Shown here: one piece after another, positions 16,102 through 24,658 of the stretch
Position numbering within the stretch: position 1 is the first letter of the stretch
Layout of the letters: every line of letters begins with the position of its first letter
Source of the DNA: FEN-680 sp036845225
GTDB lineage: Bacteria; Actinomycetota; Geothermincolia; Fen-727; Anoxymicrobiaceae
Direction of reading: 5' to 3'
Assembly (NCBI GenBank): GCA_036845225.1
Contig: DAIUEJ010000010.1
Span: 1-64,000, forward strand
DNA: 64,000 nucleotides
The notes under the pieces: generated by a model
Databases searched by the model: none
Seen by the model: only the letters and a program-made list of their open reading frames with translations
What the model was told of the DNA's origin: nothing
Made by a program: the position numbers and the translations under genes

Positions 16102-17979
16102 ATGTTTGGCTACGCTGGAAAGATTCTGGAAGTCGACCTCACAACAGGAGAGATCAAGAAGGCTGACCTGGACGAGCAGGACTGCCATGACTTCCTCGGG
16201 GGATCAGGCCTCGCGGCCAAGATCTACCTCGACCGATGGCCGGGCGCCGACGTCGATCCGCTCGGTCCGGAGAACCCCTTCATCATTTTGACTGGCCCGT
16301 GGACCGGGACCCGCGTCCCCGGTGGAAACCGCTTCGCCGCATGCGCGCGCTCGCCGCTGACGGGGCACTGGGGAGAAGCATCCTGCGGGGGCTACTTCGG
16401 TCCCGAGCTGAAGGCGGCGGGATACGACGGCATCATCTTCACCGGCGCCTCGGACAAGCCGGTCTACCTGTGGATCAACGGAGATGACGTCGAGCTGCGC
16501 GACGCCGCGGACCTCTGGGGCAAGGACACCTACGAGACCGCTGATACCCTCATCGAGAAGTCAAAGGATGAGACCGGCAAGAAGGCCAAGGTCGCGGCGA
16601 TCGGTCCGTCCGGCGAGAAAGGCGTCAAGTTCGCGGCGATAGTGCACGACAAGCACCACATCGCCGGCCGCACCGGCATGGGCGCGGTGATGGGTTCCAA
16701 GAACCTCAAGGCGATAGCCGTGGTGGGCGCCGGCAAGAAGGTCGAGATCGCCGACCCCGATGCCTTGAAAGAGTGGCGAGAGAAAGTCATGGAGAACTAC
16801 TCCGAGTCCCTGGTGGTCGAGTCGCTCAAGGCGTTCGGCACCAACGCGAACCTCGAGGTCGGCGCGATGCTCGGCGACGTACCCTTCAAGAACTGGCAGG
16901 AGGGTGAGAACGACGAGATCCTGGCCAAGATCAACGGGCCGACGTATTCGGACGACATCCTCGTAAAGGCGTATGCCTGCTGGGCGTGCCCGATCGGGTG
17001 CAAGCGAGTGATCAAGATCGAGGAGGGGCCGTACCCCGTGCCCCAGGGAGCGGGGCCGGAATACGAGACCGTCTGCATGCTCGGCTCCAACCTGCTCAAC
17101 GACGACCTCGCCAGCATCGCCAAGGGCAACGAGATGTGCAACCGTTACGGCATCGACACCATAACGATGGGTGAGGTGATCGCTCTGGTCACCGAGTGCC
17201 AGGAGAAAGGGCTCCTGTCCGAGGAGGAGTGCGACGGAGTGGCGATAACCTGGGGGGACCCGGACGCCATGCTGAAGCTCATCGACATGGCCGCCTCTAA
17301 CGAAGGTTTCGGCGCCCGCATGGCTGAGGGCAGCCGGGCGCTGTCCCGCGAGATCGGCGGCGAAGCGCCCGACATGGCGGTGCAGGTGCGCGGGCTCGAC
17401 CTGCCGGCGCACGACCCCCGCGGTTTCCATGGGTTCGCGCTGGCCTATGCGACTTCGCCCCGCGGGGCGTGCCACTGCGCGAGCATGAACCTCTACCTCG
17501 AGCAGGGGAGCGCGCCGCCTCTTCCGCAGATCGGCCTCGAGGGGCCATGGGACGAGCAGTCCAGCGTCGAAAAGGGCTATGTTACAGCGCGCGCCCAGGA
17601 GCTGGCACAGATATTCAACTCTGCCGTGGTGTGCCTCTTCACCTCGGTATCGTGGCAGGAGGACATGCTCCTCACTGCCATCAACTCGGTGACCGGAGGA
17701 GGCTACGACCTGGACAGCTTCATGAAGATCGGGGAGCGCATCTGGTTCCTCAAGCGAGGGATCCAGGCGCTGTTCGGCTCCGGGGGCGAGGACGACATTA
17801 TGCATCCCAGGTTCTACCAGGCGGTCGAAGAAGGTCCGCACGCCGGCTCAGTCCCCGATTTCGAGCTCATGAAGAGCGAGTACTACGAGTACCGGCAGCT
17901 GGACGAAGAAGGAAGGATCGGCCGCGCCAAGTGCGACGAGCTCGGGCTCGGTTACCTGGCCGACAAGCTCGGTATCTGA
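16102..17979 (+). CDS. Aldehyde ferredoxin oxidoreductase (tungsten enzyme)
   Basis: This 625-residue AOR-family enzyme oxidises aldehydes to carboxylates (or the reverse) with ferredoxin, using a bis-pyranopterin tungsten cofactor and one 4Fe-4S cluster. The N-terminal domain carries FLGGSGLAAKIYLDR and GRTGMGAVMGSKNLKA, typical of cofactor binding. CWACPIGC supplies three cluster cysteines near residue 295, and a Cys in AVVCLFTSV near 512 is the likely fourth. ATG at 16102 follows GGAGGTTTCTTG (TTG 16099 is an alternative). The tungstate transporter and cofactor genes at 45-53 kb would supply it. Confidence 0.93.
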   Translation: MFGYAGKILEVDLTTGEIKKADLDEQDCHDFLGGSGLAAKIYLDRWPGADVDPLGPENPFIILTGPWTGTRVPGGNRFAACARSPLTGHWGEASCGGYFGPELKAAGYDGIIFTGASDKPVYLWINGDDVELRDAADLWGKDTYETADTLIEKSKDETGKKAKVAAIGPSGEKGVKFAAIVHDKHHIAGRTGMGAVMGSKNLKAIAVVGAGKKVEIADPDALKEWREKVMENYSESLVVESLKAFGTNANLEVGAMLGDVPFKNWQEGENDEILAKINGPTYSDDILVKAYACWACPIGCKRVIKIEEGPYPVPQGAGPEYETVCMLGSNLLNDDLASIAKGNEMCNRYGIDTITMGEVIALVTECQEKGLLSEEECDGVAITWGDPDAMLKLIDMAASNEGFGARMAEGSRALSREIGGEAPDMAVQVRGLDLPAHDPRGFHGFALAYATSPRGACHCASMNLYLEQGSAPPLPQIGLEGPWDEQSSVEKGYVTARAQELAQIFNSAVVCLFTSVSWQEDMLLTAINSVTGGGYDLDSFMKIGERIWFLKRGIQALFGSGGEDDIMHPRFYQAVEEGPHAGSVPDFELMKSEYYEYRQLDEEGRIGRAKCDELGLGYLADKLGI

Positions 17980-18004
17980 AGGCGACCGGGAAGGGCGTGA
18001 CCAG

Positions 18005-19351
18005 TTGGCTAGAGCAGCCCCTGGCAGGGCGGTAGTCATCGGTGGCGGGCTTGCGGGCCTCGCCGCGGCGGCCAGGCTTTCAGACGCCGGCTGGCGCGTC
18101 AACGTCCTGGAGAAGGATGAGTCTGTCGGAGGCCGCTGCAGGACGGTAAGGTCCGGCGACTTCCTCTTCGACAGCGGGGCGCAGCATTTCCACGACTCCT
18201 ACGACGACACGCTCAACACCGCTATCCGGGCCGGGCTGGGCGAACGCTTCCGCATACCTCAGGAACCGAAAGGCATCTACTCCGGCGGCAAGCTCTCGAC
18301 CTTCCTGCCGCGCGCGCTCGACCCGGGTACGCTGCTCCCGTGGCAAGCGCTGGGGGCGTCGGGCCTGTTCGACGTACCGGTGGTCGGCGCCGGCCTGCTC
18401 ACCGGTTATCGCGGCTACAACGTGAGGTTCCCGTACTGGTGGAAAAGAGGCGACGACTCCACCGCGCTCGACTTCCTGTCCAGGAGGACCACCGCGAGAT
18501 ACAGGCGCGCCGTGGCCGAGCCGGTCGCGCAGTACGCGAGCGGCGCCGGACTCAACAGCATCTCCGCGGCAGGTTTCATGGTCGCCCTGCGCTACACGTT
18601 CCTGGACCGCACGGGTGGCTTCACCGGTGGGATGGGGTCGCTCCCCGAAGCGCTCGCTGACAAAGCGAAAGTCATCACCGGGATGCACGTCACAGAAGTC
18701 GTCCGCGAGGGAAAGAGGGCGACCGGCGTGAAGGCCGTTCCCACGGCCGGCGGGCGCTCCAGGACATACAAAGCCGACGCGGTCATATGCGCCCTTCCGG
18801 CGCCGCAGGCCCGCGAGGTGACAGGAAAACTCGGGCCGACCGCTGAGGGCATCCTGAACAAGATCGAGTATTCGCCCTCGGTCACGGTCAACCTCGCCTT
18901 CGACGAGGAGTGCTTCGCGCCGGGCGGGCCGGTCCTACTTTCAGGCGCGGAAGGTTTCAGCGCGGCGTGGGTCTGCACCGGCGCCAGCAAGGCGGCCGAG
19001 TATGCTCCAGGGGGGGCCACGGTCGCGACAGCGGTGTTCACTGGCGGAGTCGCGGACGCGCTCGCCGGCGAGCCGGACTCGGCGCTCATCGAGGCGGCGC
19101 GCGAAGACTGCGCGAGGGTCTTGGGGACGGGTGCCCCCGTGGCGTCGCGAGTCGACCGCTTCGAGCTCGGTCGACCGGTGGTATCGCCCGGGCACGCCGC
19201 GAGGGTCAGGGCGATCTGGTCCGCGGGGAGCGGGGTCGACAACCTTCTGCTGGCGGGCGACTGGACGATGAGCCCGACCATCGAAGGCGCGGTCTCCAGC
19301 GGGCTGCGGGCGGCGGACGTTGCCCTTGCTTCCGGAGCCCACTCGCACTAG
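18005..19351 (+). CDS. FAD-dependent amine oxidase/phytoene desaturase-like protein
   Basis: This 448-residue flavoprotein has an N-terminal Rossmann motif VVIGGGLAGLAAAARL, then an ExxxxVGGRCRT motif. A C-terminal FAD contact LLAGDWTMSPTIEGAVSSGLRAA completes the protoporphyrinogen oxidase/phytoene desaturase/amine oxidase superfamily signature. The likely start is TTG at 18005, 25 bases after the AOR stop, so it may be cotranscribed with AOR. Substrate cannot be told from sequence; no carotenoid or haem genes are adjacent. Confidence 0.8.
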   Translation: MARAAPGRAVVIGGGLAGLAAAARLSDAGWRVNVLEKDESVGGRCRTVRSGDFLFDSGAQHFHDSYDDTLNTAIRAGLGERFRIPQEPKGIYSGGKLSTFLPRALDPGTLLPWQALGASGLFDVPVVGAGLLTGYRGYNVRFPYWWKRGDDSTALDFLSRRTTARYRRAVAEPVAQYASGAGLNSISAAGFMVALRYTFLDRTGGFTGGMGSLPEALADKAKVITGMHVTEVVREGKRATGVKAVPTAGGRSRTYKADAVICALPAPQAREVTGKLGPTAEGILNKIEYSPSVTVNLAFDEECFAPGGPVLLSGAEGFSAAWVCTGASKAAEYAPGGATVATAVFTGGVADALAGEPDSALIEAAREDCARVLGTGAPVASRVDRFELGRPVVSPGHAARVRAIWSAGSGVDNLLLAGDWTMSPTIEGAVSSGLRAADVALASGAHSH

Positions 19352-19422
19352 ATTCATAAGGGTATGTCGCTTCCGGCCCGAAGACGGGCGCCCTGAACAA
19401 GAGCGACGCTCGGAGGTGTCAC

Positions 19423-20496
19423 TTGGGAGTCGAGAGATGCGGTCTGTGCGGTTTGCCCATCTATGTGCGCCTTGCGGCGGTCTGGAACGATGACGGCACC
19501 ATCACCGGGCGCTTCGTGCACTCGACGCGCGTGGTCCAGGCTTACGCGGACGAGCTCGACTACATCTTCGACGGGATAAGCGAGCGCATAGGCCTCGACA
19601 TAAGCAAGATCGTCGTAGAGGGCGAGCGCAAGGCGGGGCTCGAGTTCACCAACACCCTGATGGGAAAAGTGTACGGCCTGGCCGGGATGGTCGCGCGCAA
19701 CCGCCTCTTCTCCAGGCTGGTCTTCGAGTTCGTGATACGCGCCAGCAAGAACGCCGGCTTCGGTGACTGCCGCCTCGCGAACTTGAAGCACAACAAGCTG
19801 CTGCAGATCGAAGTGAGGGACTCTTTTAACCCGCCGGTCTTCGCCGGCAACATGCTCGGCTCGTTCGAGGCGTTCGCGAAACGCCCCGGCACGGTGCGCT
19901 GGGAAGGGGACAGGGACCGCATCCTCATCACCATCGAGGCGGACGGAGACGAAGGAAGGGTAGAGGAAGAGCGGCTGAAGCCGGTGCTTCCCGTCGTCAT
20001 CCCTGGTGATTACAAGGTCGAGCGGTGCAGGCGCTGCCACATGCCTGTGGAGCTGACCCGGAGGTACTCGTTCGACCTGGACCGCGGTATCGCGACAGAA
20101 GTCTGTACAGGGCGGCGCATAGTAACGGTGATGATCGACAGCCTCAACGCGGTGTTCAAAGAGCTCGAGGGCGAGCTCGGAGGTGAGATCACCAGGATGA
20201 TCGTCGAGCTCGAGAGCGACTACGTCAAAGAACACGCGATGATGCCCGCCGCGGTCGAAGAAGCAAAGGCGATGGAAGAACTGCTGGCCGACCTGCGTAT
20301 CAAGGGGATGGGCAACCCCACCGAGATATCTATGACCGGTGAAGAGCTGCTGGTCCGAATCGAGAACCCGTTTTCCGAAGAGATGCTGGCCGGGAGGGTG
20401 CTCGGGTTGTACCGGGCGCTGATGGGCGACCCGGCGGACGTCACCATGACCCAGGACGAGGAAGGCTTCATGTTCGTGAAAGCCTTTCGACCATAG
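19423..20496 (+). CDS. Protein with two tandem zinc-knuckle/alpha-beta units, unknown function
   Basis: This 357-residue cytoplasmic protein is built from two related halves. Each starts with a CxxC knuckle followed by Pro (CGLCGLPI at 6-13, CRRCHMPVE near 204-212) and an IY/ELTRR-type strand. Each continues with an amphipathic helix containing V(V/T)...L(D/N)xxF(D/K) and a D/EITRMIVE-like strand, and ends in a 4-vinyl-reductase-like layout (MLGSFEAF / VLGLYRAL then RITIEA). TTG at 19423 follows GGAGGTGTCAC. The similarity to V4R domains is only suggestive. It heads a run of same-strand genes to 22.9 kb. Confidence 0.6.
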   Translation: MGVERCGLCGLPIYVRLAAVWNDDGTITGRFVHSTRVVQAYADELDYIFDGISERIGLDISKIVVEGERKAGLEFTNTLMGKVYGLAGMVARNRLFSRLVFEFVIRASKNAGFGDCRLANLKHNKLLQIEVRDSFNPPVFAGNMLGSFEAFAKRPGTVRWEGDRDRILITIEADGDEGRVEEERLKPVLPVVIPGDYKVERCRRCHMPVELTRRYSFDLDRGIATEVCTGRRIVTVMIDSLNAVFKELEGELGGEITRMIVELESDYVKEHAMMPAAVEEAKAMEELLADLRIKGMGNPTEISMTGEELLVRIENPFSEEMLAGRVLGLYRALMGDPADVTMTQDEEGFMFVKAFRP

Positions 20497-20520
20497 AAAC
20501 AAAGAGGAAGGAGACCGGCG

Positions 20521-21081
20521 ATGGGGCGCAGGGAAGATGATACGAAGAAGAAGCACAGGTTCCTGAGGTGGCTGCTCGTGGGGACCGGGATGGCGGTGCT
20601 GGCTTACGCGATCGCGCAGCGCCAGAGGCCTGCTCCTTGCGTGCCTGCCGGCGGCCCTGAAGAAAGGATACTGATCAAGGACGAGGAGAACCTCAGCGGG
20701 CTCGGGGCGATAATGCAATCGGTCATCGGAGAGCTCCTGAAGAACCCCGACAAGATACGCCTGCTGGACACGCTCAACCTCGTCCTCGCGATAGAGCCGG
20801 TGGAGCAGCCCGAGACGGCCATAACCATCACCTTCTCGGACGGCTACATCGTTATCGAGCCGGGCGTTGTCCCGTCGCCCGACATCAAGCTCGTGACCGA
20901 CTACGAGGCGCTGATGCAGATGGCGAACATGGGGGCCGGGCTCAACGCGATAAAGTTCCTGAGCACCCCTGACGGCCGGAAGCTGGCGCAGAAGTTCCTC
21001 GGAGGGCAGTGCCGCCTGGAGGGTGTCGTTTCACACCCGCTGGCCATGATGAAGTTCAGCAAGTTCCTCTCACCGAGTTGA
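20521..21081 (+). CDS. Membrane-anchored SCP2-like protein
   Basis: This 186-residue protein has a Lys/Arg-rich N terminus, one transmembrane helix (about 16-33) and a soluble domain. The domain pattern AITITFSDGYIVIEPG...PDIKLVTDYEALMQM...GRKLAQKFLGGQCRLEGV is that of sterol-carrier-protein-2-like lipid-binding folds. ATG at 20521 follows AAGGAGACCGG. It lies 24 bases after the duplicated knuckle protein and 48 bases before the DUF362 gene, suggesting one transcript. Ligand unknown. Confidence 0.65.
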   Translation: MGRREDDTKKKHRFLRWLLVGTGMAVLAYAIAQRQRPAPCVPAGGPEERILIKDEENLSGLGAIMQSVIGELLKNPDKIRLLDTLNLVLAIEPVEQPETAITITFSDGYIVIEPGVVPSPDIKLVTDYEALMQMANMGAGLNAIKFLSTPDGRKLAQKFLGGQCRLEGVVSHPLAMMKFSKFLSPS

Positions 21082-21129
21082 GATGAGTCCTCCCGTTGCG
21101 GGGGGCGGACCCGAGAACAGGATTCGCAG

Positions 21130-22395
21130 ATGGAAAAAGTATTCCTGTACGAGCAGAAAGAGTACGACCCCACGCGGGTCTGCGAAGTCGCCAAGGAGAT
21201 CATCACCGGCAGCGGCGTCGACCCGAAGGGCAAGAGCGTCCTCGTAAAACCAAGCTTCGTGTACCCGAGCCACAGCCCGGAGACCGTCGGAGTGGTGACC
21301 CAGCCCGCTTTCATCGAAGGCGTGTGCCGCGCGTTGAACGACCTGGGCGCCGCAAAGGTCATGGTGGGGGAGGATTCGGTCATCGGCCCGGCTCGCTCGG
21401 CGTTCTATGCGATGGGCATCTACCCGCACATCCGAGGGCTTGCCGAAGCCGTGTACTTCGACGAGGTGCGCCACGTCAGGAAGCAAGTTCCGGGCGCGCT
21501 GGTCCAGGACTCCTTCATAGTCCCGGAGATCTGGCCGGAGGTGGACCTTTTCGTGAGCCTCCCCAAGATTAAGGTGAACCAGTTCGCCAACGTGACCCTC
21601 TCCGTCAAGAACAACCTCGGCTTCCTGCGACAGGCTCACCGGGTCAAGAACCACACCGATGAGACCCTCCACGAGAAGATCGCGGACCTGTACCGCGTGC
21701 GGCCCCCGGACCTGGTGCTGGCGGACAGCATCGTCGCCGGCGAGGGCCAGGGGCCCATGGTGGCCCGCCCCGTCGAGCTGGGGGTCATGGTCGGGGGGGC
21801 GAACGGGGTCGCTGTCGACGCGGTCGCCTGCAGGCTGATGGGCTTCGACCCGGCGGAGATACGCCATCTGGCCTACCTCGCGGAAGCGGGGGTCGGGCCG
21901 CTGTCACAGGGTGAGATCGAGGTCGTGGGCGACAAGATCGAAGAGCATGCGCGCCGGTTCGTGCGGCCGAGCACACAGTTGACCGGCGTCAGCCCTCAAC
22001 TGCGCGTCTTCGAGGGCGAGGAGAAGTGCTGCGCGTTCGGCTGCAGGGGAATGATCCGCTGTGCCCTGGACGCCTGGCTCGAGAAGGAAGACTACCCCCT
22101 GAGCGAGATGAACATCATCGTGGGCAAGGGAATCGGGGACCTTCCGTCCGACCTCGACCGCAGGAAGACGCTCGTCGTCGGGGAGTGCGCGAGAGAATAC
22201 CAGAAGCGTGGCTATTTTCTCCCGGGCTGCCCGCCTATGCCGATGGAGACAGCGTTCACGATACAGAAGTTCCAGGGCTTCGTGCCCACTCCACTGAAGA
22301 TGCGGGATGTGCTCAAGGGATACGTGGCGGGCTACGGCTGGAAGGCGGCGAGGTTCTTCAGAGGCCACGACCGCGACCTGGACATGGGGGAGTGA
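21130..22395 (+). CDS. DUF362 domain protein
   Basis: This 421-residue DUF362 protein carries VLVKPSFVYP, the conserved SLPKIKVNQFANVTLSVKNN-type motif (the equivalent of KFKTH...IKN) and GVAVDAVACRLMGFDP. A second part has Cys-rich spots (KCCAFGCRGMIRC, GCPPMP) instead of a standard ferredoxin module. It differs in this from the DUF362-ferredoxin at 7.1-8.2 kb. Probably a redox or metal-binding protein; no reaction is established for the family. Confidence 0.8.
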   Translation: MEKVFLYEQKEYDPTRVCEVAKEIITGSGVDPKGKSVLVKPSFVYPSHSPETVGVVTQPAFIEGVCRALNDLGAAKVMVGEDSVIGPARSAFYAMGIYPHIRGLAEAVYFDEVRHVRKQVPGALVQDSFIVPEIWPEVDLFVSLPKIKVNQFANVTLSVKNNLGFLRQAHRVKNHTDETLHEKIADLYRVRPPDLVLADSIVAGEGQGPMVARPVELGVMVGGANGVAVDAVACRLMGFDPAEIRHLAYLAEAGVGPLSQGEIEVVGDKIEEHARRFVRPSTQLTGVSPQLRVFEGEEKCCAFGCRGMIRCALDAWLEKEDYPLSEMNIIVGKGIGDLPSDLDRRKTLVVGECAREYQKRGYFLPGCPPMPMETAFTIQKFQGFVPTPLKMRDVLKGYVAGYGWKAARFFRGHDRDLDMGE

Positions 22396-22396
22396 T

Positions 22397-22945
22397 TTGG
22401 CGGGCGGAGCAAGACGAGTCGCGGGAAGGTCGTTCCACAACGGGTGGATGAACCGGAAGCTGTTGGCGGAGACCAGGCGGCCCGGGCTGGTAAAAGTGCT
22501 GGCGGTCTGCACGGCGGCGGCGAGCCTCCTCTTTATCGCGGAAGGCATCCTGGTGGGCTGGTTCCTCTCGCATCTCATCCCCGGGCTGGAGCCCCTTGAA
22601 GGTATGACGACAAGGTATTTCGACTCATTCTTGTCGGAAGCGCCGTATGTCAGGCTTCCCACGTATCTGGCGACGGCCTGCCTCATCATGATCGGAGTGG
22701 CGGGCCTGATCGCCGCGTTCAGCCTGCTCGGCGCGAGCCGCCCGGCGGCGTATTTCACCGTCGCGCTCGTGGTGGGGTTATTTGTCACAGGGGCAGTCCT
22801 GCTGGTTCAGGTGATCTGGACTAACAGCACACTGACTACCGTTCTCGGATCGGTCAACCTGGGGTCGGGCGCGGCGCTGGCGGTGCTCCTCGGCCTCTGC
22901 TGGTACACCCTGGACCCGCTCGGCCTTCACGGCGAACCCGACTGA
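22397..22945 (+). CDS. Multi-pass membrane protein of unknown function
   Basis: About 182 residues with four hydrophobic helices (LVKVLAVCTAAASLLFIAEG, LATACLIMIGVAGLIAAFSLL, YFTVALVVGLFVTGAVLLVQ and a C-terminal AALAVLLGLCWYTL). TTG at 22397 is one base after the DUF362 stop region and is preceded by GGGGGAGTGA; ATG at 22448 is an alternative. Likely the last gene of the 19.4-22.9 kb unit. No family recognised. Confidence 0.6.
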   Translation: MAGGARRVAGRSFHNGWMNRKLLAETRRPGLVKVLAVCTAAASLLFIAEGILVGWFLSHLIPGLEPLEGMTTRYFDSFLSEAPYVRLPTYLATACLIMIGVAGLIAAFSLLGASRPAAYFTVALVVGLFVTGAVLLVQVIWTNSTLTTVLGSVNLGSGAALAVLLGLCWYTLDPLGLHGEPD

Positions 22946-23032
22946 CCCGCGGCTGGAATTCCATTCCTGAAGTTGTATCATTACACGACAATAACCGGCA
23001 TGCGTCCGCTTTGAGCACCTGAGAGGAAGAGG

Positions 23033-24535
23033 ATGGCAAGGGAGATCTACTCGCGGAACTGGGACAGGATGTCTTTCGAGGAGCAGCGCGAGTACCGCGA
23101 CCGTAAGCTCTCCTACTTCGTGCGCACGGAGCTCTATCCGTACAGCCCGTTCTATCGCAAGGTGTTCGACGAGGCGAAGCTGGCACCGGAAGACGTGAGG
23201 GGCGTCGACGACCTGCGAAGGCTTCCCTTCACCTACAAAGCGGACATCGCCCCCTCACAGGATGACCTCAATCGCTATGAGCGCTTCGTCCTCAAGCCGG
23301 ATGAGGAGAAGATCGACGAGTACATGCCTGCCATGAGCCACGCGAAGATGCGATTCGACAGGCTCTTCAAAGGCGAAGACTTTGTAAAGAAGGCCATGCG
23401 CGACGAGTACGCATCAGTCCACGTGCAGTTCACTACTGGCCGCACAGGATTGCCGACGCCGATAATGTACGCGCGCTCCGACATGGAGAGGATGGCCGAG
23501 GCGGGCAGGCGCATACTCGAGCTCGCGGGCCTGGGCACGAAGATAGACCGCGAGGGCGCGGTCATGCTCAATGCAATGCCTTTCGCTCCGCACCTCGGTT
23601 TCTGGATGGCCACCGAAGCGCTGGACCGCTCCGGCATCCTTGGCCTGCACACGGGAGGCGGACGAGTCATGGGGACCCGCCGCATCATCAATGCGACGCA
23701 GTCGATCAAGGCGACCGGGATCATCGGGATGCCCGGCTACGTCTACCACCTGCTGACCACGGCGGTTGAAGAAAAGAGCGACTTCTCGTCGCTGCGCCTG
23801 GTGATCCTCGCCGGCGAGCGCATCTCGAAGGGCATGAAAGAAAAGATTGCTGAGTTCCTCGAGCAGCTCGGCGCGAAGGACTTCTATATCGTGGGCGTCC
23901 TCGGCTTCACCGAGGCCCGCAAGAGCTACTCCGAGTGCGTTGCCGAGGAAGACTCCGGCTACCACGTCTACCCCGACATGGACTACTTCGAGATAATCGA
24001 CCCCGAGACCGAGGAGCCGGTGGGCGTTGGTGAAGACGGCGAACTGGTTTACACGTGCCTTGACGGCCGCGGCACCTGCGTTTTGCGTTTTCGCACCGGG
24101 GACTACGTCAAAGGCGGCATAGTGTACGAGCCGTGTCCGTCATGCGGCCGTATGGTACCCCGGATCGGAAGCGATATCAGCAGGTACGGCAAGGACAGGG
24201 GTTTCTCGCTCACCAAGCTCAAGGGGACCCTGGTCGACCAGGGCGCCTTCTTCTCGGTCCTATCGAAGAACCCCAGGATCAAGGAGTGGCAGGTCGAGCT
24301 GTCGAAAGCGGGGGGCGACCCGTACGAGGTCGATGAGGTCGACGTGTTCGCGGCGCTGGTCGAGGGAGCCGACGTCGATGCCGTCCGTGAGGAGATATTC
24401 TCGGAGCTACAGGCCGCGACGGAGGTCAAACCGAACCGCATCGAGTTCCTCCCGCTCGACGAACTCGTGGAGCGCCTGCGCGTCAAAGGTGGCATGAAGG
24501 AACTGCACGTCGTCGACAGGCGGCCGGAAGTCTGA
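23033..24535 (+). CDS. Phenylacetate-CoA ligase-like AMP-dependent ligase (PaaK family)
   Basis: This 500-residue adenylate-forming enzyme has a PaaK-type N terminus (LSYFVRTELYPYSPFYRKVFDEA) and the region TTGRTGLPTP where TSGTTGKPT is usual. ILAGERISKGMKEKI, GFTEARKSYSEC and a DGELVYTCLDGRGTCVLRFRTGDY segment follow. A CPSCGRMVPRI zinc-type motif precedes the C-terminal lid. It should activate a carboxylate to its AMP ester and CoA thioester; substrate unknown. The altered phosphate-binding loop could mean a changed or lost activity. Confidence 0.75.
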   Translation: MAREIYSRNWDRMSFEEQREYRDRKLSYFVRTELYPYSPFYRKVFDEAKLAPEDVRGVDDLRRLPFTYKADIAPSQDDLNRYERFVLKPDEEKIDEYMPAMSHAKMRFDRLFKGEDFVKKAMRDEYASVHVQFTTGRTGLPTPIMYARSDMERMAEAGRRILELAGLGTKIDREGAVMLNAMPFAPHLGFWMATEALDRSGILGLHTGGGRVMGTRRIINATQSIKATGIIGMPGYVYHLLTTAVEEKSDFSSLRLVILAGERISKGMKEKIAEFLEQLGAKDFYIVGVLGFTEARKSYSECVAEEDSGYHVYPDMDYFEIIDPETEEPVGVGEDGELVYTCLDGRGTCVLRFRTGDYVKGGIVYEPCPSCGRMVPRIGSDISRYGKDRGFSLTKLKGTLVDQGAFFSVLSKNPRIKEWQVELSKAGGDPYEVDEVDVFAALVEGADVDAVREEIFSELQAATEVKPNRIEFLPLDELVERLRVKGGMKELHVVDRRPEV

Positions 24536-24658
24536 CATTGTGCACAGGGCCTCTTTGCAGGATATTATTACCGTGCACCTCGAATCGTATAAGTGGGTCA
24601 GGGTATTCAGTAGAACCCGCGCTCTTCCGATTCTGGTATTGAGATCTGGAGAAAGGTT

